A stretch of DNA of 64,000 bases, from the NCBI GenBank assembly GCA_020796225.1, contig CM036758.1:67159274-67223273 (forward strand), in the 5' to 3' direction. The stretch comes from Arion vulgaris. Its lineage: Eukaryota; Mollusca; Gastropoda; Stylommatophora; Arionidae. The number at the start of each line of letters is the position of its first letter. Position 1 is the stretch's first letter. The position numbers and the translations under genes were made by a program. A model generated the notes under the pieces. It searched no databases and was not told the DNA's origin. It was given only the letters and a program-made list of their open reading frames with translations. Shown piece after piece: positions 32,997 to 44,100 of this stretch.

Positions 32997-33957
32997 GTTG
33001 TCACAGTAAAACACTTGCTAATTGACCGTCTGTAAAGTTGTCACAGTAAAACACTTGCCAATTGGCCGTCTGCAAAAGTTGTCACAGTAAAACACTTGCC
33101 AATTGACTGTCTGTAAAGTTGTCACAGTGAAACACTTGCCAATTGACCGTCTGTAAAGTTGTCACAGTAAAACACTTGCCAATTAGCCGTCTGTAAAGTT
33201 GTCACAATAAAACACTTGCCAATTGGCCGTCTGCAAAGTTGTCACAGTAAAACACTTGCCAATTGACTGTCTGTAAAGTTGTCACAGTGAAACACTTGCC
33301 AATTGACCGTCTGTAAAGTTGTCACAGTAAAACACTTGCCAATTGGCCGTCTGTAAAGTTGTCACAATAAAACACTTGCCAATTGGCCGTCTGCAAAGTT
33401 GTCACAGTAAAACACTTGCCAATTGACTGTCTGTAAAGTTGTCACAGTAAAACACTTGCCAATTGACCGTCTGTAAAGTTGTCACAGTAAAACACTTGCC
33501 AATTGACTGTCTGTAAAGTTGTCACAGTAAAACACTTGCCAATTGACCGTCTGTAAAGTTGTCACAGTAAAACACTTGCCAATTGACTGTCTGTAAAGTT
33601 GTCACAGTAAAACACTTGCCAATTGACCGTAAGTAAAGTTGTCACAGTAAAACACTTGACAATTGACCGTCTGTAAAGTTGTCACAGTGAAACACTTGCC
33701 AATTGACCGTCTGTAAAGTTGTCACAGTAAAACACTTGCCAATTGACTGTCTGTAAAGTTGTCACAGTAAAACACTTGCCAATTGACCGTCTGTAAAGTT
33801 GTCACAGTGAAACACTTGCTAATTGACCGTCTGTAAAGTTGTCACAGTGAAGCACTTGCCAATTGACCGTCTGTAAAGTTGTCACAGTAAAACACTTGCG
33901 AATTGACCGTAAGTAAAGTTGTCACAGTAAAACAATTGATCGTCTGTAAAGACGAAA
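32997..33957. repeat. 40-bp tandem repeat, about 24 copies
   Basis: Unit GTTGTCACAGTAAAACACTT plus GCCAATTGACCGTCTGTAAA. Variants alternate (GACTGT/GACCGT, GTAAAA/GTGAAA). One diverged single copy with the same flanks is at 21258-21310, in LINE-W. Confidence 0.97.
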
Positions 33958-34078
33958 CAGGCCATATATTCGTACAGATTAAGTATTACTGTTTTACTTT
34001 TTTTTTTTTAAAGTTCTGAGTGCATATATATTTATAAAAACAAGAACTAAAATATGCAAAGAAGAGAATGATCTAAAA

Positions 34079-34310
34079 CAACGGTTCCCAAACTTTGCAT
34101 TGCTGCGGACAAGGAGGGCAAATTAAATACATTTTGCTGCCGCAGACCCCCAAAAGTTTCAATATATGAAAATATTTTAGCGATGGAGTCCTGTAATTTC
34201 TGTGGAGAGGAACCGATTCTAAAGGAGAAATCCGGTGCAATGAGGTCCTTGTAATGAGGCCAGGTACAATTTTTGAACATTCAATGGATTTTGAAGACGT
34301 GGACATAATT
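34079..34310. mobile_element. hAT-like element end, related to 5400-5972
   Basis: Begins with a CAACGGTTCCCAAACTTTG terminus and continues with a CGGACAAGGAGG...AAATACATTTTGCTGCCGC block complementary to 5700-5760. The opposite terminus was not found. Confidence 0.6.
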
Positions 34311-34794
34311 ACATCAGAAAAGATTTAAGAGACTAGCCAAGCAGATAAAGTGAACAAGCTGAATAAAGAAATGTAATTCAGAACAAAATTGACTGAACAA
34401 ATTTCAAATTTCGAGCGAATAATGTTTGATATTTGAAGATGAGAACAAACTGCAATTCCACACAAATTTCGGAAACTAACCACATGAAAGATATAATATT
34501 AAGATACGCTTATTGCAGACAGAGATCACAACGAACAGCAGGTCAACTTAAAATACTTAACCGAGATGTTAACGGCTTAAAAAAAACAAAAGCAAGTTTT
34601 AAAAACTTGAAATAATTTACAGAAGATGACAGTTGTTGCAAATAAATTGAAAGAAAACACCAGAAGTCTAACGTAGACACACAATTTGACGCCATTCTCA
34701 AACGCATGAAAGAAAAAACTGATATTAAGACAATACTTTGATTTTTAAGAACATAAATGTTTCCATAGCAACGTATGGCTAGGAGACGTAGATT

Positions 34795-34911
34795 ATTGAT
34801 AAATAAGTGAGATGGGCCGGTCACGTTGATCGGATATATGCCTGATAAACGTTTTCAAAATAGTTGATGTATGGCGAGCTTGAAGGCGGCAGACGTTCTG
34901 CAGGTCGACAG
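34795..34911 (+). pseudogene. LINE-N ORF2 C-terminal remnant, 5' half
   Basis: Frame near 34807 reads RWAGHVDRIYA, then MYGELEGGRRSAGRQKT at 34868-34915, a typical LINE ORF2 tail. It is cut at 34911 by SINE-E and resumes at 35127. Confidence 0.75.
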
Positions 34912-34919
34912 AAAACAAG

Positions 34920-35126
34920 CTTTTTTTTCCCGATCCAGCTTTTCACTGAGCTTTTCAGCTCTTCGGCTCAGTGCCATGGACATCGTAACCCTTCGGTTCG
35001 GTGCCACGAACACCGTAAATCTGGGAATCTGTGGCTTTTTCTGCCATCCGGCGGAATTGAACCCGCACACACAGAGTGATAGTCACCCGTAATCCAACAC
35101 GCTACGAACACGCTGGGCAGACGGGC
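34920..35126 (-). mobile_element. tRNA-derived SINE-E inserted in LINE-N
   Basis: On the minus strand the head starts near 35126 and carries GTTCGTAGCGTGTTGGA (box A) and GTGCGGGTTCAATTCCGCC (box B), then a GGCAGAAAAAGCCACAG body and an A/T tail (GGGAAAAAAAAGC). AAAACAAG flanks it at 34912-34919 and 35127-35134. A second copy is at 61700-61917. Confidence 0.88.
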
Positions 35127-35435
35127 AAAACAAGATTTAAATACACTCTTAAAGTGTCTCTAAAATGTTTCGATATAGACACCATGTGCTGCAAGTCCCT
35201 TGTGCAAGACCACCAAATGTGGCACTGTAGCAACAAGAGTGGAACTAGTATAGCTGAGAATTCTTGTGCCGTTGAGGTACAGAGAAAACGAGCTGCGCTA
35301 AAAGGCAAAACATACAACATCCACATGTCTAATCACGATCATATATGTCCCACCTATGGTAGGGATTGCGTTCTAGAATTAGAGTCTACAGTCACCTCCA
35401 CATACACCAGAGAGGTGCAGCAGCACACGCCATGA
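35127..35435 (+). pseudogene. LINE-N ORF2 C-terminal remnant, 3' half with finger
   Basis: Continues LINE-N after SINE-E: KVSLKCFDID, a degraded middle, EVQRKRAALKGK, then HICPTYGRD, the first half of a C2H2-like finger. The second half (LRSRIRVYSH) is in another frame, so a frameshift splits the finger. The related copy at 59221-59376 preserves it. Confidence 0.7.
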
Positions 35436-35724
35436 TGTTGTTGTCATCGTCGATTCCAATGGACGGCTATTATTATTGTTATTGATAAACATTTGACAAA
35501 ACCTATGAATGCCTTCTAATCTAAGTGCTACAGAAGTGTACTCAGAATTCATGCAACATAAACAAGAACAAATGTGTCAATATTCCAGCAGCTTAACATT
35601 GAAGAAAAGGGGTTAATAACACAGAATAATATCTACAAAATATTTTGGACATATCAAACTTAACAATCTTCATGAGGAGGTCATTCTTGTGGGCATGGTA
35701 CAGGGTAGACTTCCTTCTCTTCGG

Positions 35725-35822
35725 ACGCTCCATAGTGACGCTTTTTATTCACCATGGTAGTTTCCCTAGTTCCTACATCAGTCGCTTCTTACGACATGCC
35801 TTGTAGGTTGCAGTTATACTCT
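35725..35822 (-). mobile_element. SINE-B partial copy
   Basis: Complement of the AAATAAAAAGC segment, CCTACATCAGTCGCTTCTTA and ACGACATGCCTTGTAGG core only; head and tail are missing. Confidence 0.7.
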
Positions 35823-35825
35823 CAG

Positions 35826-36115
35826 TTATCAGTTATATGAGGACTATCATCAAAGCACTCCGGACATGTTCATAGGTGCTCCGATCTCCGTCTCAGCAAA
35901 TCCAGCAGCGTCCAGTGGTCCAACACGCCAGTTCGATGCTGATTAATCAATCTCTTTGCATATTTAGTATGTCGTTTTTTCGGGCTGCACCAATATTGAC
36001 ACCCATCTCTCTCAATCTGATCAGCGAGTGGGATTCACAGCCCTGAAACTCCTCTGTTCGAAACACTCTCAATGCGCGAAGAATGTCATTTCGATCCATG
36101 GCACTATTTTTGCTT
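35826..36115 (-). pseudogene. LINE-R ORF2 C-terminus
   Basis: The minus strand encodes AMDRNDILRALRVFRTEEF, GCESHSLIRLREMGVNIGAAR and downstream ICKEID-like sequence with a CPECxDD ending near 35860, in shifted frames. The plus-strand counterpart at 49160-49770 also retains RNase H. Confidence 0.72.
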
Positions 36116-36117
36116 CC

Positions 36118-36320
36118 TTGCGGGCTCCGAAACCACAAGGACGACAACGTAGACGAAGGAGATCACGACCAAGAAGAAGTTCTGTGCTGAATGTCATAGA
36201 CGAGTTAAGTATGACTGAGGCAGATATCAGATATCTCAAAGATGACAGGCAAGCATTTCGATCTGATGTTATGGCAGCCAAGTTCCGAAAGGGAGATATC
36301 TATAAATGTATTCACGTGTT
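36118..36320 (+). pseudogene. LINE-L ORF2 C-terminal remnant
   Basis: Plus frame RRRRRSRPRRSSVLNVIDEL followed by MTEADIRYLKDDRQAFRSDV and MAAKFRKGD. It has the organisation of LINE C-termini (basic RRxRPxxxW-like patch, then an (A/E)AxxLAxDRxxxR-like helix). Truncated at both ends. Confidence 0.65.
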
Positions 36321-36444
36321 AAAGAAGCTAAAATGCATCATCATCAAGGTGCGTACCCTGTATAGGACGTTGCTCTCTTTACAGCACATCTGAAATTCAC
36401 TCTGTCTCTTGCCATTTCACCCACTTCGTCGATATCTATATATA

Positions 36445-37851
36445 CGAGGCGTGTTCAAATGAAAACGGGACTTGTGGATTTATTTTGAAAGTATCATACA
36501 CAAATTAACAGTTTCAACGGAATTAAACAAAGCAACCACTTGTGAATAAGAATGCACATGGGTTCATCAGAAAAATCTCCGTATGCATTTAGGCAAGCAT
36601 CCCACTGTTTAGGTAGACGTCGAATGCCGTCCGAGAAAAAGGTGCGTGGCTGCTCACTGAACCATGTGGTCACCGCTGTCTTTACGTCTGCGTCGCTGTT
36701 GAATCGCTGTCCCTTTAGAGCTTTCTTCAACGGTCCGAACAAATGGAAATCACACGGGACAAATCGGAACTATAGACTGGGTGATGAAGAACTTCCCAAT
36801 TCTTCTTTGCCAATGTTCCCTGCACAATTTTTGCGACGTGCGGACGAGCGTTGTCGTGGAGAAGAATCACACCTTGAGAAAGCTTGCCTGGTCGCTTAGC
36901 CTTGATGGCCTTATGCAGCTTGCCTAAACTGTCTTTATCATGGGCGGCATTGATGTTGACACCAGGTTCCTTAAAATCTGCCAACAAAAGCCCTTCATGG
37001 TCAAAAATTCGTTCACCATAACCTTCCCAGCAGAAACCTGTGTCTTGAATTTTTGGGTTTTGGTGAACCTGGATGTTTCCATTGCATGCTGTCAATTTTG
37101 CTGCTCGGTTCATAGTGGTGGCACCACGATTCATCACCTGCCACAATGCTCAACAGAAATGCATCACCCTCTGTCCTGTAAACGCATCAAGTTGTTCAAA
37201 CTTTACCCCATCCGTTCTTCCTTATGGTGGTCAGTCAACATCCGTGGGACCCACTGTGAACACACCTTCCGATAGTTCAATTTCTTCCGAACAACCATGT
37301 GGGCTGACCCAATTGACATATTGAATTCTTCTGCAAGCGAACGAATGCTCCAACGACGATCAGTCAGTACTGCTTTATCAAGTAAGGCTATGGCTTCTTC
37401 TGTTGCAACAATATGCGCTTGACCTGGCCGTGCAAGATCTGCTGACAACGCTCGTCCGCACGTCGCAAAAATTGTGCAGGAAACATTGGCAAAGAAGAAT
37501 TGGGAAGTTCTTCATCACCAGCCTGTAGTCCCGATTTATCCCGTGTGATTTCCATTTGTTCGGACCGTTGAAGAAGCACTAAAGGGACAGCGATTCAACA
37601 GCGACGCAGACGTGAAGACAGCGTGACCACATGGTTCAGTGAGCAGCCACGCACCTTTTCTCGGACGGCATTCGACGTCTACCTAAACAGTGGGATGCTT
37701 GCCTAAATGCATACGGAGATTTTTTCTGATGAACCCATGTGCATTCTTATTCACATGTGGTTGCTTTGTTTAATTCCGTTGAAACTGTTAATTTGCGTAT
37801 GATACTTTTAAAATAAATCCACAAGTCCCGTTTTCATTTGAACACGCCTCG
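36445..37851 (-). mobile_element. Mariner element with fold-back arms
   Basis: A 1407-bp element between TA dinucleotides (36443-36444 and 37852-37853) with termini CGAGGCGTGTTCAAATGAAA on both sides. The inverted identity extends much further: 36445-36855 and 37444-37851 are inverted copies of each other, about 410 bp each, both derived from the 3' (C-terminal) part of a mariner transposase gene. The 588-bp loop holds the middle of the gene. The normal 5' end is replaced by a second 3' end. Confidence 0.88.
36494..37448 (-). pseudogene. Mariner transposase, broken
   Basis: A minus-strand mariner-family transposase remnant. In order: helix-turn-helix RRWSIRSLAEEFNMSIGSAH (37203-37448), first catalytic Asp in AGDESWCHHYEP (about 37140-37105), FDHEGLLLADF, second Asp in LLHDNARPHVA (about 36870), and a third Asp in CDFHLFGPLKK (about 36760-36725), then a C-terminus ending near 36494. 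These pieces lie in different frames, with shifts around 37130, 37060 and 36770, and the first roughly 50 residues are absent. The D,D,D triad is recognisable, but the gene cannot encode a whole protein. Confidence 0.87.
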
Positions 37852-37909
37852 TATATTCACGTGTTAAAGAAGATAAAATTACAAAAAACAAAATTGCGTT
37901 AGCGCAGGC

Positions 37910-38169
37910 TCTTCTTTTTCTTTTGTCTTCACACTGCTACCAGGTTGTTGCCCAGTGTCGTGGTTTTCTGTTTTTGTCTTGCGCTATTCTGGTGGCTTGT
38001 GTGATTGTTATCTTTGCTCTTTCACAGGATTCTGCTACGCCATCTAACCATCTTTTCCGTGGTCCCCCTCTCGCCTTCTTTCCTGATGTTCTTTGTAGAA
38101 GACTCTGTATACCGTGGAGTGTGGATGCATTCTTATTAAGTGGCCAAACCACTTCATTCTTTGTTTCTC
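37910..38169 (-). mobile_element. LINE-K copy, 3' part
   Basis: Minus-strand NYIEKQRMKWFGHLIRMHPH-like coding near 38185-38120, GGPRKRWLDGVAESCERAK and the 3' end to 37910. It is separated from the upstream part of the same copy (38449-38830) by SINE-A. Confidence 0.82.
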
Positions 38170-38183
38170 AATGTAATTCAAGC

Positions 38184-38434
38184 TCGAGTGATTACCGGGG
38201 CCCAAATTTGGGATGTAAAGAATAGAACCACTGTTACCTGCCACGCATGTCGTAAGAGGCGACTAAGAAGGTTTGGCTGAAATCGGATGCATGTGTCCTA
38301 AACTTGTAGAAGTTTATGCGTTTAGGGGTCTACCAAACCAATGTGAACGTATACACGTTCTTGGCAAAGATCAAACATATCACAAAGCGTGATTAAATTG
38401 ATCGTAAAGAACAAACGCAAAGAAGAAGAAGAAG
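38184..38434 (+). mobile_element. SINE-A with perfect 14-bp TSD inside LINE-K
   Basis: A 251-bp SINE: head TTACCGGGGCCCAAATTTGG, core GCATGTCGTAAGAGGCGACT, GCTGAAATCGGATGCATGTG, ACACGTTCTTGGCAAAGATC, and tail AAAGAAGAAGAAGAAG. AATGTAATTCAAGC flanks it at 38170-38183 and 38435-38448. Orientation is opposite to the host LINE. No tRNA-like head is evident. Confidence 0.95.
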
Positions 38435-38448
38435 AATGTAATTCAAGC

Positions 38449-38830
38449 AAAGTTCTGTGCCAACTTTCTTTCTTATGCTGATGTTGGTGATTCTGTCTTT
38501 TCTGGTGTTGTTGGTAACTTTTCGCAGGCAGCGCATTTCACATGTAGTTATTTTATGACTGCACTGTGCTCATTGTCCATGTTTGGCTCTGGTAACACAA
38601 AGTAGGTAAGAAAATGATGTTGATCATCTGTTGTTTAGCTGTCAGTGACATTTTTGGGTGCCTTAACAATGGGGCTTGCTGGTAGGTTACAGCATTTGCA
38701 TTTTGCACTCTAGCCTCTATCTCTCTATCTAGTCTTCCGTCTTCTGTGAATATTCTTCCTAAGTATTTTAATTCTTTCACTTGGTTTATTTTAGTGCCAT
38801 TGACATGGATGTCTAGTTTATTATGTTCTC
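38449..38830 (-). pseudogene. LINE-K copy, 5' part of fragment
   Basis: The minus strand encodes MKELKYLGRIFTEDGRLDRE, RVQNANAVTYQQAPLLRHPK and LPTLCYQSQTWTMS (38553-38780), clearly homologous to 16-300 of this window. Truncated near 38830 with degraded sequence before it. Confidence 0.85.
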
Positions 38831-38834
38831 TTCC

Positions 38835-39315
38835 TTCATCACTGTTAAGTTAAAAGTAATAGATGACCGTGTTGTTAAGCAAGGGATAATGAAGAAAAAA
38901 TCGTAAAAATTAATTTATAAATTTACGTGATATTGTCACAAAACCAGTTAAACGTGTCGACAAAAAAGTTTTCTTAATTTCGAACACCGCTGGAAGCAGC
39001 GGCAGAGATTGTAAATGGAACAAGGAAAAGGAGATAATCAATTCAAGGATTGTGTAACCGAGAGGACTTTTAAATAGCTTGCGCAAGACGTAGGATTTCG
39101 TTCAAACCGATCAGACAGACAAATCGTTTAAGACCTAATCCGTACCCAAGCACTGATAAGCTTCCTAGTTTGGTGCCAACTTACTTAATGGTTATAACCC
39201 ACGATACTATTTTAATAGTTAATGCGAGCGGGTGTTGTACGGTTCATGTTATTTTAATAAATGGAACAATGGCAAACATAGAACGTAATTAGTTACAGAA
39301 AAAAAACCAGCAGAC
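38835..39315. other. No recognisable feature
   Basis: AT-rich sequence with no supportable gene. Confidence 0.4.
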
Positions 39316-39317
39316 TG

Positions 39318-39480
39318 ATTGATTGATTGATTAATTGATTGATTGATTAATTGATTGATTGATATGATCGTGATCATTGCACTACAGTAAATAACCATGA
39401 GAACGTCGACACTTTTTCTTACACAGGAAGATCTCATCACCAGCGCACCAACTAGGTAGCACCCGTCAGAGCACCGGATT
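39318..39480 (-). mobile_element. SINE-H copy with (GATT)n tail
   Basis: GATTGATTGATTAATTGATT tail, then CATTGCACTACAGTAAATAA, GGAAGATCTCATCACC and AGGTAGCACC, matching SINE-H. Confidence 0.7.
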
Positions 39481-39538
39481 AAAATTTAATGATGGTTAAA
39501 CTTCTTGTATCAAGTGTTATTCTTTTCTAAAATGAATG

Positions 39539-39662
39539 TTGCCCGGGCAGGCTTTGCACACCTCGAATGTTGCCCGGGCAGGCTTTGCACACCTCGAATG
39601 TTGCCTGGGCAGGCTTTGCACACCTCGAATGTTGCCCGGGCAGGCTTTGCACACCTCGAAGG
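39539..39662. repeat. 31-bp tandem repeat, 4 copies
   Basis: Unit GTTGCCCGGGCAGGCTTTGC plus ACACCTCGAAT. GC-rich compared with its surroundings, with an internal CCCGGG palindrome. Confidence 0.95.
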
Positions 39663-39794
39663 AGTAGCAGTCATCCTAAGAAAGGCGTGGAAAAGTGCTT
39701 GCTAGAATGGAGACCTATCAACAGCAGCTTGATTAAGATTAGATTAAAGAGTAGACATAACAATATCTGAAAATAAGGAACGTACAATGGATCG

Positions 39795-40125
39795 AATTCA
39801 GGAGAAGTGATGAAATCAGAGAAACGTCTGGTCAACCACTAGTAACAACTATTATAAGAAGGAGAAGATGGAGATATGTTGGGCACACCTTGAGAAGAAA
39901 TTATCAAAGAATATCAAAGCAGGTATTGAAGTGGGAGGCAACGGGTTCAAGAAAGAGAAGACGCCCAAGGGAAACCCTGAAAGAATTTTCCTGAAAAAGG
40001 CAAGAAATGCCGGATTGAATTCCATGGAAGAGATTGAGCGAGTTGCCCAGGACAAAACGGTATGGATACATTTCTTGCAGGCCTTATGTAACGTATAACG
40101 GAACCAGAGGAATATATATATATAT
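39795..40125 (+). mobile_element. LINE-M 3' end
   Basis: Encodes SGQPLVTTxIIRRRRWRY in broken frames, then MEEIERVAQDKTVWIHFLQA and LCNV, the standard LINE ORF2 C-terminus, ending in an AT-rich tail (AATATATATATATATA). The GTTGGGCACACCTTGAG stretch matches 19499-19740 units. Confidence 0.8.
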
Positions 40126-40534
40126 AAATAAATAATCAATATCATCATTATACAATGGTAAACACCAAGAAATGATAGTGACAATGCACAGAAAGGTTCG
40201 TTCTGTGAGCAACTGCAAGCAGAGTTAGACAAATCACAAATGACAGCAGAACACATAATGCAAGACTGCCAGCGGTTCGCAGCCCTAAAAAAGAAACTTG
40301 ACCGATAACACTGAGCTCCACGAAGCTGTAGGGAAGGGGGGAATCACTAAAAGCAACGGTAAAATTCATGATAAAAGTTGTTTCATCAGTCTAGGCCGGT
40401 ATCGCGAGAGAGAGAGAGAGAGAGACAAATCACCATGCTGTGATGTTGTTATTGTTATGGAAGGCCTGAATGCAAAGTCGCACAGACAAACACACAGCTA
40501 TATAACTCTTGGAAAACTAAACAGTAAACAATGT

Positions 40535-40625
40535 AAGATGTGGTCAGTATCACGCCAGGTCAATTTACTTCCCAATGTTAACTCTTGTATCTAATTGAGG
40601 CTGATTCGACCTGAGAGCCATACGA
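40535..40625. mobile_element. SINE-F body fragment
   Basis: GATGTGGTCAGTATCACGCC and TAATTGAGGCTGATTCGACC match the SINE-F body at 31460-31560. Confidence 0.5.
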
Positions 40626-40684
40626 CCAGAAAACAAAAAATCTCTCTCCGATTGTTAAATTGTATCCTGGTACAATACGCCCGT

Positions 40685-40800
40685 GGGCGTCTGTAAGCAA
40701 GCGGTAGTTAGCTCGATCACAACTCGAGTGTACCTGGTTCAACCTCTGCGGCGAGCAGGTTTGTCCACCAAGCAAATGCACTATTCACTATGCTATAGCA
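40685..40800 (+). other. tRNA-like SINE head
   Basis: GTCTGTAAGCAAGCGG resembles box A and TACCTGGTTCAACCTCTGC resembles box B, as in the minus-strand head at 46500-46612. Not a functional tRNA: the stems do not close. Confidence 0.5.
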
Positions 40801-40805
40801 GCTAT

Positions 40806-40806
<1 letters not shown>

Positions 40807-40866
<60 letters not shown>
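40807..40866. repeat. (TA)n microsatellite
   Basis: About 60 bp of uninterrupted TA dinucleotides. Confidence 0.98.
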
Positions 40867-40869
<3 letters not shown>

Positions 40870-40904
40870 CTATTTTCAGAGTGGTCATTGTCTGGGGATG
40901 AGAG

Positions 40905-41015
40905 ACATCGAACTCAATTCTATAGAAGGCATTGAACAGTAGCACAAGATAGAACGTATGGAAACATTGATGGAAGGAACTATGTAACGAATAAAGGTTC
41001 AAGATGAATACAATT
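40905..41015 (+). mobile_element. LINE-M 3' terminal fragment
   Basis: Degraded match to the last codons and 3' end of LINE-M (AACTCAATTCTATAGAAGGC, GGAACTATGTAACG). Confidence 0.55.
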
Positions 41016-41109
41016 ATATATAAAGTATTTAATTATTGATTTCGCTGAACTTTAACTTTTCATGTAGTTGACAGAAGTGCAAAACTATTTTGTTGTAAAT
41101 ATATATAAT

Positions 41110-44100
41110 TAGTAGAGATATGATTGTGCAGGAACAAGAACTGGTTCCTAGTAGATATGATTGTGCTGGCGCAAGAATTGGTTCCTATTAGATATGATTG
41201 TGCTGGTGCAAGAACTGGTTCCTAGTAGATATGATTGTGCTGGTGCAAGAATTGGTTCCTAGTAGATATGATTGTGCTGGCGCAAGAATTGGTTCCTAGT
41301 AGATATGATTGTGCTGGTGCAAGAACTGGCTCCTAGTAGATATGATTGTGCTGGTGCAAGAACTGGTTCCTAGTAGATATGATTGTGCTGGTGCAAGAAT
41401 TGGTTCCTAGTAGATATGATTGTGCTGGTGCAAGAACTGGTTCCTAGTAGATATGATTGTGCTGGTGCAAGAACTGGTTCCTAGTAGATATGACTGTGCT
41501 GGTGCAAGAACTGGTTCCTAGTAGATATGATTGTGCTGGCGCAAGAATTGGTTCCTAGTAGATATGATTGTGCTGGCGCAAGAATTGGTTCCTAGTAGAT
41601 ATGATTGTGCTGGTGCAAGAACTGGTTCGTAGTAGATATGACTGTGCTGGTGCAAGAACTGGTTCCTAGTAGATATGATTGTGCTGGCGCAAGAATTGGT
41701 TCCTAGTAGATATGATTGTGCTGGCGCAAGAATTGGTTCCTAGTAGATATGATTGTGCTGGTGCAAGAACTGGTTCCTAGTAGATATGATTGTGCTGGTG
41801 CAAGAACTGGTTCCTAGTAGATATGACTGTGCTGGTGCAAGAACTGGTTCCTAGTAGATATGATTGTGCTGGCGCAAGAACTGGTTCCTAGTAGATATGA
41901 TTGTGCTGGTGCAAGAACTGGTTCCTAGTAGATATGATTGTGCTGGTGCAAGAATTGGTTCCTAGTAGATATGATTGTGCTGGCGCAAGAATTGGTTCCT
42001 AGTAGATATGATTGTATTGGCGCAAGAACTGGTTCCTAGTAGATATGATTGTACTGGCGCAAGAACTGGTTCCTAGTAGATATGATTGTGCTGATGCAAG
42101 AACTGGTTCCTAGTAGATATGATTGTGCTGGTGCAAGAACTGGTTCCTAGTAGATATGATTGTGCTGGTGCAAGAATTGGTTCCTAGTAGATATGATTGT
42201 GCTGGTGCAAGAACTGGTTCCTAGTAGATATGATTGTGCTGGCGCAAGAATTGGTTCCTAGTAGATATGATTGTGCTGGTGCAAGAACTGGTTCCTAGTA
42301 GATATGATTGTGCTGGTGCAAGAACTGGTTCGTAGTAGATATGATTGTACTGGCGCAAGAACTGGTTCCTAGTAGATATGATTGTACTGGCGCAAGAACT
42401 GGTTCCTAGTAGATATGACTGTGCTGGTGCATAAACTGGTTCCTAGTAGATATGACTGTGCTGGTGCAAGAACTGGTCTCTAGTAGATATGATTGTACTG
42501 GCGCAAGAACTGGTTCCTAGTAGATATGATTGTGCTGGTGCAAGAACTGGTTCCTAGTAGATATGATTGTGCTGGTGCAAGAACTGGTTCCTAGTAGATA
42601 TGATTGTACTGGTGCAAGAACTGGTTCCTAGTAGATATGATTGTACTGGCGCAAGAACTGGTTCCTAGTAGATATGATTGTACTGGCGCAAGAACTGGTT
42701 CCTAGTAGATATGATTGTGCTGGTGCAAGAACGGGTTTCCCTAGTAGATATGATTGTGCTGGTGCAAGAACTGGTTCTAGTAGATATGATTGTGCTGGTG
42801 CAAGAACTGGTTCCTAGTAGATATGATTGTATTGGCGCAAGAACTGGTTCCTAGTAGATATGATTGTGCTGGTGCAAGAACTGGTTCCTAGTAGATATGA
42901 TTGTGCTGGTGCAAGAACTGGTTCCTAGTAGATATGATTGTACTGGCGCAAGAACTGGTTCCTAGTAGATATGATTGTACTGGCGCAAGAACTGGTTCCT
43001 AGTAGATATGATTGTACTGGCGCAAGAACTGGTTCCTAGTAGATATGACTGTGCTGGTGCAAGAACTGGTTCCTAGTAGATATGATTGTGCTGGCGCAAG
43101 AACGGGTTTCCCTAGTAGATATGATTGTGCTGGTGCAAGAACTGGTTCCTAGTAGATATGATTGTGCTGGTGCAGAATTGGTTCCCTAGTAGATATGATT
43201 GTGCTGGCGCAAGAATTGGTTCCTAGTAGATATGATTGTATTGGCGCAAGAACTGGTTCCTAGTAGATATGATTGTACTGGCGCAAGAACTGGTTCCTAG
43301 TAGATATGATTGTGCTGATGCAAGAACTGGTTCCTAGTAGATATGATTGTGCTGGTGCAAGAACTGGTTCCTAGTAGATATGATTGTGCTGGTGCAAGAA
43401 TGGTTCTAGTAGATATGATTGTGCTGGTGCAAGAACTGGTTCTAGTAGATATGATTGTGCTGGCGCAAGAATTGGTTCCTAGTAGATATGATTGTGCTGG
43501 TGCAAGAACTGGTTCCTAGTAGATATGATTGTGCTGGTGCAAGAACTGGTTCGTAGTAGATATGATTGTACTGGCGCAAGAACTGGTTCCTAGTAGATAT
43601 GATTGTACTGGCGCAAGAACTGGTTCCTAGTAGATATGACTGTGCTGGTGCATAAACTGGTTCCTAGTAGATATGACTGTGCTGGTGCAAGAACTGGTTC
43701 CTAGTAGATATGATTGTACTGGCGCAAGAACTGGTTCCTAGTAGATATGATTGTGCTGGTGCAAGAACTGGTTCCTAGTAGATATGATTGTGCTGGTGCA
43801 AGAACTGGTTCCTAGTAGATATGATTGTACTGGTGCAAGAACTGGTTCCTAGTAGATATGATTGTACTGGCGCAAGAACTGGTTCCTAGTAGATATGATT
43901 GTACTGGCGCAAGAACTGGTTCCTAGTAGATATGATTGTGCTGGTGCAAGAACTGGTTCCTAGTAGATATGATTGTGCTGGTGCAAGAACTGGTTCCTAG
44001 TAGATATGATTGTGCTGGTGCAAGAACTGGTTCCTAGTAGATATGATTGTATTGGCGCAAGAACTGGTTCCTAGTAGATATGATTGTGCTGGTGCAAGAA

